Source: Butyrivibrio sp. (GTDB taxonomy: Bacteria; Bacillota; Clostridia; Lachnospirales; Lachnospiraceae). Taken from it: DNA of 64,000 nt. The stretch spans positions 124,001 through 188,000 of the forward strand of contig SVFY01000001.1 of NCBI GenBank assembly GCA_015056625.1, in the 5' to 3' direction. The position numbers and the translations under genes are program-made. Numbering within the stretch: the first letter of the stretch is position 1; each line of letters opens with the position of its first letter. The notes under the pieces are model-generated. The model was given only the letters and a program-made list of their open reading frames with translations. It did not search any database and was not told the DNA's origin. This document shows positions 44,566-53,547 of the stretch, piece by piece.

Positions 44566-45582
44566 ATGATAACTATCAAGGAAATCGCAAAGCAACTGAA
44601 CATGAGCACCACCACAGTCTCAAATGTCATCCACGGAAAAGCCGGGGAAGTATCAGACGATACAAGAGAAAAGGTGGAGAGATTTTTAAAGAAAGTCGAT
44701 TATGTCCCAAACATAAACGCAAGAAATCTTGCTCAGAATGAATCTAAGATCATCGGCTTTGCACTTAAGGCAAGAGCCGACAAATATGAAAACCTCATCA
44801 TGGACCCCTTCGTAGCGGAGCTGATAGGTGGCGTCGAGGAAACCATACGAAACGCCGGGTACTTCATGATGCTGTACATATCCAGCGACACAGTTGAGAT
44901 CATGCGACATGTATCCACCTGGAATGTAGACGGACTGATACTGTTTGGTATGCTGGACGACGACGGCATAAGAGTCAGCGAGAGATACAAAAAGCCTATC
45001 GTGTGCCTTGACACCTACTCACTGGAGGGGCTTAAGCACTTCACCAATGTGGGACTTGACGATGAACAGGGCACCTTTGAGATCACAAATTACCTGATTG
45101 AAAACGGACACAGAAAGATAGCTTTTTTATCAGACAACACCAAAGGTGTTGACCTGGCAAGACTTACAGGCTACAAAAAGGCTCTGCAGGCAGCAGGAAT
45201 CACTTTTAAGGAATCTGACTTTTTGAAGATCAGGCCAAGAACCGATGAACTTGAAGGCAGTCTTAATGAGATCTGCGAAAGATTAAAGGAGTTCACCGCT
45301 ATCGTATGTGTATCAGACCTTTATGCAGTAACACTAATGGCAGCCCTGCAGGACAGAGGCGTTTCGGTCCCAAATGACATATCCATTGTGGGATTTGACG
45401 ATAACATGCTGGCACAGCTCCACAGACCCGCCCTTACCACTGTCCATCAGGATGTAAAAGAAAAGGGAATAACCGCTGCTGATACTCTTCTTAAACAGCT
45501 TCGGGGCGAAAAAACTCCAAACCAGATAAAGCTCCCTACTCACTTAGTTGTCCGTGATACTGTAAAAAATATAAACAAGTAA
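44566..45582 (+). CDS. LacI/GalR-family transcriptional regulator
   Basis: A 338-residue regulator. The N-terminal helix-turn-helix (ITIKEIAKQLNMSTTTVSNV) with a hinge helix is followed by a periplasmic-binding-protein-like ligand domain (GLILFGMLDDDGIRVSERYK, DISIVGFDDNMLAQLHRPAL). It sits between the phosphorylase/kinase operon and the ABC importer, so it most likely controls both in response to an alpha-glucoside. The start at 44566 fits the domain start; a longer reading to 44503 lacks support. A terminator follows. Confidence 0.93.
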   Translation: MITIKEIAKQLNMSTTTVSNVIHGKAGEVSDDTREKVERFLKKVDYVPNINARNLAQNESKIIGFALKARADKYENLIMDPFVAELIGGVEETIRNAGYFMMLYISSDTVEIMRHVSTWNVDGLILFGMLDDDGIRVSERYKKPIVCLDTYSLEGLKHFTNVGLDDEQGTFEITNYLIENGHRKIAFLSDNTKGVDLARLTGYKKALQAAGITFKESDFLKIRPRTDELEGSLNEICERLKEFTAIVCVSDLYAVTLMAALQDRGVSVPNDISIVGFDDNMLAQLHRPALTTVHQDVKEKGITAADTLLKQLRGEKTPNQIKLPTHLVVRDTVKNINK

Positions 45583-45598
45583 ATAGCTTAACTATCAA

Positions 45599-45638
45599 GC
45601 ACCCGCCTTGAACATAACAACAAGGCGGGTGCTTTTTT
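45599..45638 (+). terminator. Terminator of the LacI-type gene
   Basis: GCACCCGCCTTG (45599-45610) and CAAGGCGGGTGC (45621-45632) form a perfect 12-bp stem with a 10-nt loop followed by six T. Confidence 0.95.
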
Positions 45639-45660
45639 GTGCAAGCTGAACAAATGCAGC

Positions 45661-45718
45661 TTACGCGCGTAAGGTTGGCATTTTGTATGTTTTTATATAA
45701 TTTTTATAAACGTTTTAT
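45661..45718 (+). promoter_or_regulatory. Promoter and operators of the sugar ABC importer
   Basis: TTGGCA (45675-45680), 17 nt and TAATTT (45698-45703) form a promoter. Two CG-centred palindromes typical of LacI-family sites flank it: TTACGCGCGTAA (45661-45672) just upstream of the -35, and AAACGTTT (45708-45715, within ATAAACGTTTTAT) just after the -10. The leader to the first gene is long (about 220 nt). A second candidate promoter, TTGTTT-17-TATTTT (about 45822-45850), and a small inverted repeat, TTGCAC-AAAA-GTGCAA (45907-45922), lie within it. Confidence 0.55.
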
Positions 45719-45940
45719 TGATTTTTGATTTTTAAGCGAATACGTTTAAGCTCGCTCCAGGTGCGGTTTTTCTGATAGTCGCGGCATTTGTGACCGAACT
45801 TTTTAGTCATAACATCTTGTTTTTTAACCTTTCATGTGCTATTTTGAATTTAGCGTACAACTTATGCGCAAAAGTAACCGCCAGAAAAGAAATAAGTTAT
45901 GGCAACTTGCACAAAAGTGCAAAACAAAGGAGGAAAAAAA

Positions 45941-47290
45941 ATGAGAAAGAAACTATTGTCAGCCCTGCTGGCAAGCACAATGGTACTGTCCCTGGCTGCT
46001 TGCGGAACAACAGGCACAACCGGCACTACAGATGCTACACCATCTGACAACGCAGAGACACAGACAGAAGCAGCTCCTGCTGATACTGCTACTGCTGAAG
46101 CTCCTGCTGCTGAGGCTCCTGCCGGAGATCTTGGAGAGGTTCGTCTTCTCAATGGTAAGCCAGAGATCAACGACCAGATGCAGGCTCTTGCTGCTAAGTA
46201 CAACGAAGAGACAGGTAACACTCTCGTAGTTGAGACAATCGGTGGCGACACAAACGCATCTGACGAGCTTAAGAAAATGTACCAGGCAGACAACATGCCT
46301 GACATCTTCGTTATCGAAGCTAACCAGGCAGCTAACTGGGACGGCATGCTTGCTGACCTTGCTGGTGAGGAATGGACAGACAAGACCGGATTCGAGCTTG
46401 TTGACGCTAACATGGGAACAATCGGATTCCCTTACACAGTAGAGGCTACTGCTCTTGGTTACAACGCTGACCTTCTTAAGGCAGCTGGTGTAGATCCTGC
46501 TTCTCTTACAACACCTGCAGCTTGGCAGGCAGCTTGTGAGACACTTGACTCCAAGAAGGATGAGCTTGGCATCACAGCAGTATTTGGCTGGTGCGCAGAG
46601 CCTACAAACCTTGGATGGTCTTCAGGAACACACGTATTTGGTCAGTACCTTGACGCTGGTCTTAAGGCTGATGACACAACATACATCGACCTTCTTAACG
46701 ACGGTGGTAAGATCGATGAAGCAAGAATGAAGGACTTCGCTGAGTTCATTGGCATGATGAACAAGTACTCAGATCCTGCTCTTCTTATCGATGGAACATA
46801 TGACAACCAGGTTGCTGGATTCAAGGAAGGCAAGTATGTATTCATCACACAGGGTAACTGGTGTGTAACATCACCTGATGACGTAAGCTTCGAGTGCGGA
46901 TTTGCTCCTTATGCATTTGAGGATGGTATCAACACAATCATCGCTGGACCACCTTCATACTGGGTAGCATACGGCGAGGGTAACGTTGACGGCGCTAAGG
47001 CATTCTTCAACTGGTGTGCAGGCGACTCAGCTCAGAACATTCTTGTTAACGATGCTGGTCTTGTATCTCCTTTCGATGATTGCCAGTACGAGGCAGTTAA
47101 CCCATTCTACAAGAGCATGAACAGCTACATCACAGCTGGTAACTACTCAGGATGGCACACAATGCTCAAGAAGGACGGACTTCAGAACGAGACATGTAAC
47201 GTATTTGCTGACTATGCAAAGGGCAAGCTCGATGCTGACGGATTCGTTTCAACAATGGCTAAGGTAATCGCTGGTTACTACGCTCAGTAA
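45941..47290 (+). CDS. Sugar ABC transporter substrate-binding lipoprotein
   Basis: A 449-residue lipoprotein. The signal peptide ends in a lipobox (LSLAAC), then a Thr/Ala/Glu/Pro-rich linker of about 45 residues, then a family-1 extracellular solute-binding domain (for example TLVVETIGGDTNASDELKKM and GLVSPFDDCQYEAVNPFYKS). It delivers sugar to the two downstream permeases. The strong AAAGGAGG site is followed by ATG at 45941. No ATPase gene is present, so a shared MsmX-type ATPase is probably used, as is usual in Firmicutes. Confidence 0.95.
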   Translation: MRKKLLSALLASTMVLSLAACGTTGTTGTTDATPSDNAETQTEAAPADTATAEAPAAEAPAGDLGEVRLLNGKPEINDQMQALAAKYNEETGNTLVVETIGGDTNASDELKKMYQADNMPDIFVIEANQAANWDGMLADLAGEEWTDKTGFELVDANMGTIGFPYTVEATALGYNADLLKAAGVDPASLTTPAAWQAACETLDSKKDELGITAVFGWCAEPTNLGWSSGTHVFGQYLDAGLKADDTTYIDLLNDGGKIDEARMKDFAEFIGMMNKYSDPALLIDGTYDNQVAGFKEGKYVFITQGNWCVTSPDDVSFECGFAPYAFEDGINTIIAGPPSYWVAYGEGNVDGAKAFFNWCAGDSAQNILVNDAGLVSPFDDCQYEAVNPFYKSMNSYITAGNYSGWHTMLKKDGLQNETCNVFADYAKGKLDADGFVSTMAKVIAGYYAQ

Positions 47291-47302
47291 TAGGTTTTAA
47301 TG

Positions 47303-47334
47303 CGGGCAGGGCTTTCGTGCTCTGCCCGTTTTTT
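47303..47334 (+). terminator. Attenuating terminator between binding protein and permeases
   Basis: CGGGCAGGGC (47303-47312) pairs with GCTCTGCCCG (47319-47328) with one G-U pair, followed by TTTTTT. This probably lowers permease expression relative to the binding protein. Confidence 0.85.
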
Positions 47335-47387
47335 AAACAAAAACTATATAATTCACACTATTCCATTTTTGAAAGGGGGATTACAAA

Positions 47388-48485
47388 ATGGGTACATTTT
47401 CTACCGGTAGAAAGGTTGCATCTTTTGGCAGCCTCATCTTGGGACTTGTGCTTACGATTGCCGGACTTGGACTATCCATCACCGGCGCAGGCGACCTTAT
47501 CTTAGGTTATATGCCCATTAACGGCACGAATACGCCTATTATATTGGGCAGAGGTGCTATGTTCGTGTGTGGTATAATCCTGTTTTTCGTTGGCCTTTAT
47601 CTTTTCCCAACACTCAAGCACCATAGAGCAATAGTTAATATCATCTTCCTGTTCCCACTGCTTTTTGCATTTGCGGTAACAGTCATCATTCCGCTTATCC
47701 TTGGTATCGGATATTCCTTTACTGACTGGAACGGAATCAAGCTTACAGGATTTGTTGGTCTTGCCAACTATGCAAGAATGTTCAAACAGCCATCTTTCCT
47801 TTGGTCAATACTTCTTACATTCCTGTTCGTTGTATTTAACATGATCCTGGTTAACCTGGTTGCATTCCTTCTTGCTCTTCTTTGCACCTCAAGGATCAAA
47901 GGCCTTGGATTCTTCAGGGCTTCCTATTTCCTTCCAAACCTTATTGGAGGAATCGTACTTGGTTATATCTGGCAGTTCATTTTCAGTAACGTTGTAACCA
48001 AGTTTACTGGAACTTACTCAATGCTTTCGGATACAAAGACAGCTTTCATCGCAGTCATCATCGTATATATCTGGCAGTACGCAGGTTATATCATGCTGAT
48101 CTACATAACCGGTCTTAATACAATCCCCGGAGATGTACTTGAGGCATCTGCCATCGACGGAGCGAGCCCTACGCAGACTCTTTTCAACATCAAGATCCCA
48201 ATGATCGCTCCTACAATTACAATATGTACATTCCTTACACTGACATCTGCGTTCAAGCAGTTCGATGTAAACCTTGCTCTTACAAATGGTAAGGGCTCCA
48301 TCGACTTCCTTGGCAACTACATCGCCAACGGTACTGAGATGCTTGCACTTAATATCTACACCACAGCAGTTGTTAATAACGACTACGCTCTTGGCCAGGC
48401 TAAGGCGGTATTGTTCTTTATCATCCTGGCTGCAGTATCTATCATGCAGGTACGTATATCTAATAAGAAGGAGGTGGAACTGTAA
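47388..48485 (+). CDS. Sugar ABC transporter permease, MalF type
   Basis: A 365-residue permease. The N-terminal 90 residues add two extra membrane helices (FGSLILGLVLTIAGLGLSIT and GRGAMFVCGIILFFVGLYLF) before the usual six-helix MalF-type core. The coupling loop EAA motif is EASAIDGASPTQTLFNIKIP. It pairs with the next gene to form the channel. A GAAAGGGGG ribosome site precedes the ATG. Confidence 0.94.
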   Translation: MGTFSTGRKVASFGSLILGLVLTIAGLGLSITGAGDLILGYMPINGTNTPIILGRGAMFVCGIILFFVGLYLFPTLKHHRAIVNIIFLFPLLFAFAVTVIIPLILGIGYSFTDWNGIKLTGFVGLANYARMFKQPSFLWSILLTFLFVVFNMILVNLVAFLLALLCTSRIKGLGFFRASYFLPNLIGGIVLGYIWQFIFSNVVTKFTGTYSMLSDTKTAFIAVIIVYIWQYAGYIMLIYITGLNTIPGDVLEASAIDGASPTQTLFNIKIPMIAPTITICTFLTLTSAFKQFDVNLALTNGKGSIDFLGNYIANGTEMLALNIYTTAVVNNDYALGQAKAVLFFIILAAVSIMQVRISNKKEVEL

Positions 48486-49354
48486 TGCATACAAAAGAAA
48501 AGACATCATCCGTAGTAATAAGAATGATAATAGCTGTCATTGTTGCAGCATACGTTTTATTCCCATTTATCCTTCTTCTTATCAACTCAGGAAAGGTAAC
48601 AGCAGACATCACTTCCAATCCTGTGAGCCTGTCAGGAGCGAGCTTCTCCCAGATGCTCACCAACATAAATGCTGTTATCAATGATCCAAACTTCATGTTC
48701 TGGACATCCTTTGGAAGCAGCGCACTTATAACGGTTATATCCCTTGTACTCCTCTCCCTGTTCGGAGCAATGGCAGCCTGGGTTATCTGCCGTAACAAGA
48801 CTATCTGGTCAGCAGTTATCTACTTTACATTTATCGCATCAATGATCATTCCTTTCCAGGTAGTAATGCTTCCACTTATTTCTACCTTCAGAGATGTAGG
48901 AAAATTCATCGGGATCCAGATGCTTCAGTCATTCCCGGGACTTATCTTTGCTTACCTTGGATTCGGCGGAGCTATGACAGTGTTCATCTTAAATGGTTTC
49001 ATCAAAGGCGTTCCTTATACGCTGGAAGAAGCCGCAGCCATCGACGGATGTTCACCAGAGCAGACATTTTTCCAGATCATTTTCCCACTGCTTACACCTG
49101 TTATCACAACAGTTACGATCCTTAACGGTATGTGGATCTGGAACGACTACCTTCTTCCTTCAATGATGCTTGGACAGAACGGTAAGGTAATGACTATTCC
49201 TATCGCCATTCAGAAGTTTGTTGGATCATACGTAAAGAGCTGGGATAGAATTCTTCCAGCAGCTCTCCTTGCTATTATTCCTATGATCATCATATTCCTG
49301 ATCGCCCAGAGGCAGATCATGGAAGGTATGATCGAGGGTGCAGTGAAGGGTTGA
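48485..49354 (+). CDS. Sugar ABC transporter permease, MalG type
   Basis: A 289-residue six-helix permease with EAA motif EEAAAIDGCSPEQTFFQIIF. Its ATG overlaps the TAA of the previous permease gene, giving translational coupling. Together they import the sugar bound by the upstream lipoprotein, probably the glucoside cut by the GH13 enzyme. Confidence 0.95.
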   Translation: MHTKEKTSSVVIRMIIAVIVAAYVLFPFILLLINSGKVTADITSNPVSLSGASFSQMLTNINAVINDPNFMFWTSFGSSALITVISLVLLSLFGAMAAWVICRNKTIWSAVIYFTFIASMIIPFQVVMLPLISTFRDVGKFIGIQMLQSFPGLIFAYLGFGGAMTVFILNGFIKGVPYTLEEAAAIDGCSPEQTFFQIIFPLLTPVITTVTILNGMWIWNDYLLPSMMLGQNGKVMTIPIAIQKFVGSYVKSWDRILPAALLAIIPMIIIFLIAQRQIMEGMIEGAVKG

Positions 49355-49356
49355 GC

Positions 49357-49434
49357 AGAGCACTTAGCGAGGTTTTCTCGAGCTTAGTGCGAGCCATGGG
49401 TGAACACTTGGCGAGGTTCTTTCGAGCCTAGTGA
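49357..49434. repeat. Two tandem imperfect hairpins after the importer operon
   Basis: GCACTTAGCGAGG-TTTT-CTCGAGCTTAGTGC and CACTTGGCGAGG-TTCTTT-CGAGCCTAGTGAG are two similar inverted repeats about 45 nt apart, apparently a diverged duplication. They have no U-tract. Confidence 0.6.
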
Positions 49435-49478
49435 GAATCCCAAACCATTCCTCTTTATTTCATATGTACACATTTCAA

Positions 49479-49512
49479 AAAGGCCCCTGCCGGATACCCG
49501 GCAAGGGCCTTT
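49479..49512. terminator. Bidirectional terminator between convergent genes
   Basis: AAAGGCCCCTGCCGG (49479-49493) pairs with CCGGCAAGGGCCTTT (49498-49512) with one wobble pair and a 4-nt loop. A/T-rich tracts on both sides allow use from either direction. Confidence 0.9.
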
Positions 49513-49531
49513 GAATTTCTTATTATCTATA

Positions 49532-50218
49532 TCATCCAGTAATGGAAGCAAGTACTGGAACTCTGACGAATGCAATGTCGCCATGTCTTGTCATGTTAAC
49601 AACTACATGATCCTGACGGATCTCAACAACTGGAAGCTGAACCCAGGTGCCATTCTGGTTCTGGTATACAGCAATGTTATCGCCATTCTGAACTCCGCCT
49701 ACATAGAAGTTAACCTTTGCAGTTTTAAAACCAACACCGGGAGAACTTGTTGAAATGCAGGAAACTAAAGTTCCACCAACTTTACCTGCAAGAGTGCCTG
49801 CAGATGAGATAACAGATGAGCTTGGAGCTGCGATAGTGAATGTCACATTACTTCTGCCACCATTGATCTCAATCTTACCACCCTGATAGGTTACTGTTCC
49901 GCCAAAGTTTACGTAGTTTGAATTGCTTGGAGTTGAAGCTGCCTGTGTCTGTTTGCTTCCACCACCGCCGCTGCTATGGCTCCCTTTTGCATTGACTGCT
50001 CTTGTGAGTTCAGCAATAGCATTTCTAAGCTCCTGAGTCTCTTTTTCGTGGTCTTTACTCATCTTTTCTACTGTATCCATGAGATCCCGAACCTGTCTGC
50101 TAAGGGATCCCTGATCACCACCAGTTGTAGTCGCAGAAGTAGACTCTGCTGCAAAAACACACAAAGATGAAGAGATCAACATTACCATACTAAGAGTAAG
50201 TGCCAGTATTCTTTTCAT
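49532..50218 (-). CDS. Secreted coiled-coil and beta-domain protein
   Basis: A 228-residue exported protein. The signal peptide (MKRILALTLSMVMLISSSLC, cleavage near VFAA) is followed by a helical coiled-coil segment (about 40-75), a Gly/Ser linker, and a beta-rich domain of about 125 residues (FTIAAPSSSVISSAGTLAGK, VVVNMTRHGDIAFVRVPVLA). There is no anchor or catalytic motif. I do not recognise the family. A GGAGG ribosome site precedes the start. Its promoter region is 76 nt long, with one short inverted repeat at 50272-50291. Confidence 0.75.
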   Translation of the reverse strand: MKRILALTLSMVMLISSSLCVFAAESTSATTTGGDQGSLSRQVRDLMDTVEKMSKDHEKETQELRNAIAELTRAVNAKGSHSSGGGGSKQTQAASTPSNSNYVNFGGTVTYQGGKIEINGGRSNVTFTIAAPSSSVISSAGTLAGKVGGTLVSCISTSSPGVGFKTAKVNFYVGGVQNGDNIAVYQNQNGTWVQLPVVEIRQDHVVVNMTRHGDIAFVRVPVLASITG

Positions 50219-50294
50219 TTCAGCGCCTCCATTATCTTCTTTTTTAATAAGTTTTAGACTACTTATATGATACCAGATTTAAAAATCTGGTGGA

Positions 50295-51086
50295 TCACCA
50301 ATCTGATTCAGGATCTGAATAATCCATTTCGCGATCGATCGTGCCACTTGCATCTCCAACAAGACACCCTACAACAACAGTCTGCCTGCTGGGATCATCC
50401 CAGTTTTGAGTGCTCAATGTAATAATAAAATTCTCAGGTTTTACTGCATGTTCCCATCCATCCCTGACAAGCTTGTTCATACTCTTTTCATCATATATCT
50501 CATCAAGGAAATTCTGGCAACCAGAGGCGTATGTAAAATCATAGAGCTCTAAAAGCCTTGTGTTGCTCCTGGGAAAAGCAGCAAATATATAGTACGCAAG
50601 AGCATTATCCTCAGTGAAAACATATATCAGTTTATGCTCTTCAAAATACTTCCTGTCGAGGAAGTTCTGAAGATCCGAAAACATCGTGCCATCACCCGGC
50701 GAAGAGCCATGGAGCACTTCATTGAAGTCGCACATATTGGTAAGGTTTGCGCTCTCAGTGTAGATAGCCCCTTTAGGGTCCTCCTCTTTTAAAGCATTGT
50801 GGGTAATGTAAAAAGAATCATCCCCGTCAAGGCTTTGGCATACCGGATAGTCGATCCTTGTTCCAGGAACGCTGATCCAGGCAAATATATCGCCGTTTTC
50901 ACTCTTAAGTTTAGCAAAGTCTACACGAGGGCTCTCCGAATCTGTCTCTTCGTTAGCAGGCTCTTGTGAAACATCGCTCTTATCTGAAGCAGCGCATCCG
51001 GTCAGAAGAGTCAGCATACAAAAAAGCACAAGAATCCCTTTAAGTGCATTCTTATCTATGTAGTTATATCGACATAACTTTCCCAT
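50295..51086 (-). CDS. Sortase-B-like lipoprotein lacking catalytic residues
   Basis: A 263-residue lipoprotein (lipobox LLTGC, Cys31) with class B sortase sequence: ENGDIFAWISVPGTRIDYPV, FYITHNALKEEDPKGAIYTE and a C-terminal ENFIITLSTQNWDDPSRQTVVVG region. In active sortases the last motif is TLSTC; here the Cys is Gln227. The usual NxxxYGHN reads NEVLHGSS, putting Ser128 in place of the catalytic His. Arg234 is kept. It should bind rather than cleave peptides. It ends the exopolysaccharide control operon, 4 nt after the LCP gene. The strand was checked codon by codon at both sites. Confidence 0.85.
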   Translation of the reverse strand: MGKLCRYNYIDKNALKGILVLFCMLTLLTGCAASDKSDVSQEPANEETDSESPRVDFAKLKSENGDIFAWISVPGTRIDYPVCQSLDGDDSFYITHNALKEEDPKGAIYTESANLTNMCDFNEVLHGSSPGDGTMFSDLQNFLDRKYFEEHKLIYVFTEDNALAYYIFAAFPRSNTRLLELYDFTYASGCQNFLDEIYDEKSMNKLVRDGWEHAVKPENFIITLSTQNWDDPSRQTVVVGCLVGDASGTIDREMDYSDPESDW

Positions 51087-51090
51087 TTAT

Positions 51091-52152
51091 TTAGTCCACA
51101 TAGTCAACTTTCTCATAAAAAGTATCTATTATAGTCTGATATAACGCATCTTCATCTACTATAAATTCGTCAAAGTCACCGTTTTTCCTTGTGGTTCCTT
51201 CCACCATGATAATATCTGAAGAATCAAAACTATATCCGGTAATATATGGTGCAAGATAACTAACCTCATCCACCGAGATATTGGTTACCATCACTTCGTT
51301 TACAGATTTAAAAAGATCTACAGCAAACCCAGGGTCTTCTGAGCTCTTTTCCCTTACAGCTTCAATAAAGCCATTTATATACTGCCTTTGTCTCTCAAGC
51401 CTTGCATCATTGGAAGCATAGACATGAACATCCCTGCTCCTTACGAAATTGTAGGCATGTTCTCCCTCAAGATGCACCTTTGCGCCCTCTTTCAGCGTCT
51501 TGTCCCACTTGGTGAGATCCTCAGGAACAACAACATCTACTCCTCCGACCATATCGTTGATCTCGGGTATCGCGCTCATATTAACTGCCACGTAGCCGTG
51601 AATAGGAAGCTGATAAAACATATTGGAAACAGCCTTCACCTGATACTCACAGCTGCTCTCCATGCCATCTCCAAAGCCGTGCTGCAGGGAAATCTGAGCT
51701 ACAACGGTTGTCTGATATCTTCCATATTCGTCATAAACATCCACGTCAGCCATGGCATTTCTATTGATGCCAACTACTTTTATCTCGTTTTTATGAGGAT
51801 CCAGGACCAGCAAAAACAATGCATCAGCCTGGCCACCATCTATCTCATCAATAACCGGAGTTACTACCTTGTCATCCTTGTCGATTCCCATAATGAGAAA
51901 AGTAGTAATATCCTCGTTATAATCGTAAACTTCTCCGTTGTATCTTACCCAGTCTGACTGCCACGTAGTAGCAGAGCCGGTCTCCACCGGAACATAATCA
52001 GTCTGTCCCATCATTGGCGTACTGGTAGCGGATTTAGCGCTGAGATTCGATTTTCCAAACATCCTCACCATCTCAAAGCCCACAAGCCCAAGAACTATAA
52101 GCGTCATGAGGCTTGCCCAGATAATGAGGAAAACGCTTCCTTTTCCCCGCAT
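51091..52152 (-). CDS. LytR-CpsA-Psr family protein
   Basis: A 353-residue membrane protein: an N-terminal helix (FLIIWASLMTLIVLGLVGFE), a linker, then an LCP domain (about 85-320). Conserved parts are QADALFLLVLDPHKNEIKVV, INRNAMADV (a variant of the usual PRD motif), and FVRSRD with ARLERQRQYI. LCP enzymes transfer polysaccharide or teichoic acid from a lipid carrier to peptidoglycan outside the membrane. In this operon it would attach exopolysaccharide made elsewhere. An AAGGAG site precedes the start. Confidence 0.92.
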   Translation of the reverse strand: MRGKGSVFLIIWASLMTLIVLGLVGFEMVRMFGKSNLSAKSATSTPMMGQTDYVPVETGSATTWQSDWVRYNGEVYDYNEDITTFLIMGIDKDDKVVTPVIDEIDGGQADALFLLVLDPHKNEIKVVGINRNAMADVDVYDEYGRYQTTVVAQISLQHGFGDGMESSCEYQVKAVSNMFYQLPIHGYVAVNMSAIPEINDMVGGVDVVVPEDLTKWDKTLKEGAKVHLEGEHAYNFVRSRDVHVYASNDARLERQRQYINGFIEAVREKSSEDPGFAVDLFKSVNEVMVTNISVDEVSYLAPYITGYSFDSSDIIMVEGTTRKNGDFDEFIVDEDALYQTIIDTFYEKVDYVD

Positions 52153-52161
52153 ATTGACTCC

Positions 52162-52692
52162 TTAGTTACCTGTATTAGTATTTTCCGTCTGGGAAGTGCT
52201 GTTCTCTGTATTTGCAGCGCCCTGCTCCTGTCCCTCTGAATTTTCCGCATCAGGAAACAGCGATGGCACTTCCTCGCCATTTTCACCATCCATGGCTCCG
52301 GTCATGTCTGGAAACATGCCATCTTCCATGGTGTCTGATGAATCGCCATTGTCATCTATATCAGCAATGTCTGCAGGAAAAACTCTGGACTGCTTGGTCA
52401 CATTACCTGAAAGGTCCGCAACAGCATAATATACAACCGCTGTCTCTTTTTCCCTGTTAAGAACTACCTTCTCTACAACAATCCTGCGGGTAAGATCCCC
52501 GTCCTTGGCGTCGTAAGCCGCCACCCCGGCTTTAAGGTCATTGTCAGTGGTGTCTGAATCATAGATCATGTCCACTGAAGAAAAGCGAAACTCCGGGGCA
52601 ATGCGGTCGCTTCTGCCATAGGCAACAACAATCAGAAAGATCAAAACGCCGCTCAGTATTGAAAAGAATATTCCAAGAATATTACCTCTCAT
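52162..52692 (-). CDS. Membrane-anchored Ig-like protein of the EPS operon
   Basis: A 176-residue protein: an N-terminal membrane helix (ILGIFFSILSGVLIFLIVVA), an extracellular DUF5011-like Ig fold (KAGVAAYDAKDGDLTRRIVV, VYYAVADLSGNVTKQSRVF), then an acidic, Asn/Thr/Gln-rich tail. It is placed between the BY-kinase and the LCP gene, 9-12 nt from each, so it is likely part of the envelope polysaccharide machinery. No enzyme motif is seen. Confidence 0.75.
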   Translation of the reverse strand: MRGNILGIFFSILSGVLIFLIVVAYGRSDRIAPEFRFSSVDMIYDSDTTDNDLKAGVAAYDAKDGDLTRRIVVEKVVLNREKETAVVYYAVADLSGNVTKQSRVFPADIADIDDNGDSSDTMEDGMFPDMTGAMDGENGEEVPSLFPDAENSEGQEQGAANTENSTSQTENTNTGN

Positions 52693-52704
52693 CAGTCTCT
52701 CCCA

Positions 52705-53538
52705 TTAGTCCTTCCTTGTGACGCCTGCCAGATAATTGAGCTCATCCAGGTCATCGTCATCAGGTTCTATATCTGCTACGGCGGCGTTTGGCCTTGGAGA
52801 CGATGGAATATCAGCTCCGTCCTCGCCATTTCCGTAGTATTTTCCATAATATTTGCCGTAGTACTTGCCATAGTAGCTGCCATAGTGACCATAGTAACCC
52901 TTACCGGAGATGTCAACCTTGTTTAGTACAACTCCAAGCATCTTGGCGCCGGCCTTATCAAGCTGGTCCTTGACCCTCTGGGCAAAGCGGTAGCTGATGG
53001 CGTTACTCTCTATTACCATAACTGTGCCATCGCACTGCTTGGCAACAACCGCTGCATCGATAACGCTTCCAAGAGGCGGCGTATCAATGATGACATAGTC
53101 AAAAACCTGCTTCATATTCTCAAGAACTTTTCCAAATATCCTGCCGCCTAGCAACTCACTTGGGTTTGGCGGAACGGGACCTGCAAATACCACGTAGAGG
53201 TTTGGCGTGTCAGTTTCGCAGATAACACTTGAGAGCCTCTCTCTTCCAACAAGGCAGTGGGTAAGTCCAAGCCTTACAGAGCCTGTTCTGTATCTGCCCA
53301 CAAGCACTGACTTACGCATATCTGCGTCCACAAGAACAGTCTTTTTCCCTGCCTCTGCAAAGGCCCTTGCAAGAGCCATGGCAACTGTAGTCTTGCCTTC
53401 ACCTGGAGTGCAGCTAGTGACAGAAATGACCCTGACGTTCTGTCCCGAGAACTCGATGTTGCTTCGAAGGGTCTTATATGCTTCTTTTATCTGATAGTTG
53501 TTTTCAGCCTGGCTGAAATGGAGTTTCGCGCTCTGCAT
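52705..53538 (-). CDS. Bacterial tyrosine kinase (CpsD/CapB type)
   Basis: A 277-residue cytoplasmic BY-kinase. Walker A CTPGEGKTTVA, Walker A' VLVDADMRKS and Walker B YVIIDTPP are intact. The tail (about 225-250) holds repeated YYGK units with about a dozen tyrosines, the autophosphorylation cluster. It would be activated by the Wzz-type protein encoded upstream and dephosphorylated by the CpsB-type phosphatase, controlling chain length or export of a polysaccharide. An AAGGAG site precedes the start. Confidence 0.94.
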   Translation of the reverse strand: MQSAKLHFSQAENNYQIKEAYKTLRSNIEFSGQNVRVISVTSCTPGEGKTTVAMALARAFAEAGKKTVLVDADMRKSVLVGRYRTGSVRLGLTHCLVGRERLSSVICETDTPNLYVVFAGPVPPNPSELLGGRIFGKVLENMKQVFDYVIIDTPPLGSVIDAAVVAKQCDGTVMVIESNAISYRFAQRVKDQLDKAGAKMLGVVLNKVDISGKGYYGHYGSYYGKYYGKYYGKYYGNGEDGADIPSSPRPNAAVADIEPDDDDLDELNYLAGVTRKD

Positions 53539-53547
53539 GTGATCTCC

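Noticed and set aside
45862-46413. Minus-strand Ser/Ala-rich frame opposite the sugar-binding lipoprotein gene
   Set aside because: Antisense to a Thr/Ala-rich linker in a convincing lipoprotein gene; no ribosome site.
50272-50291. Terminator after the sortase-like gene
   Set aside because: ACCAGATTT/AAATCTGGT forms a short stem with almost no loop and no U-tract on the minus strand, so it is too weak to call.
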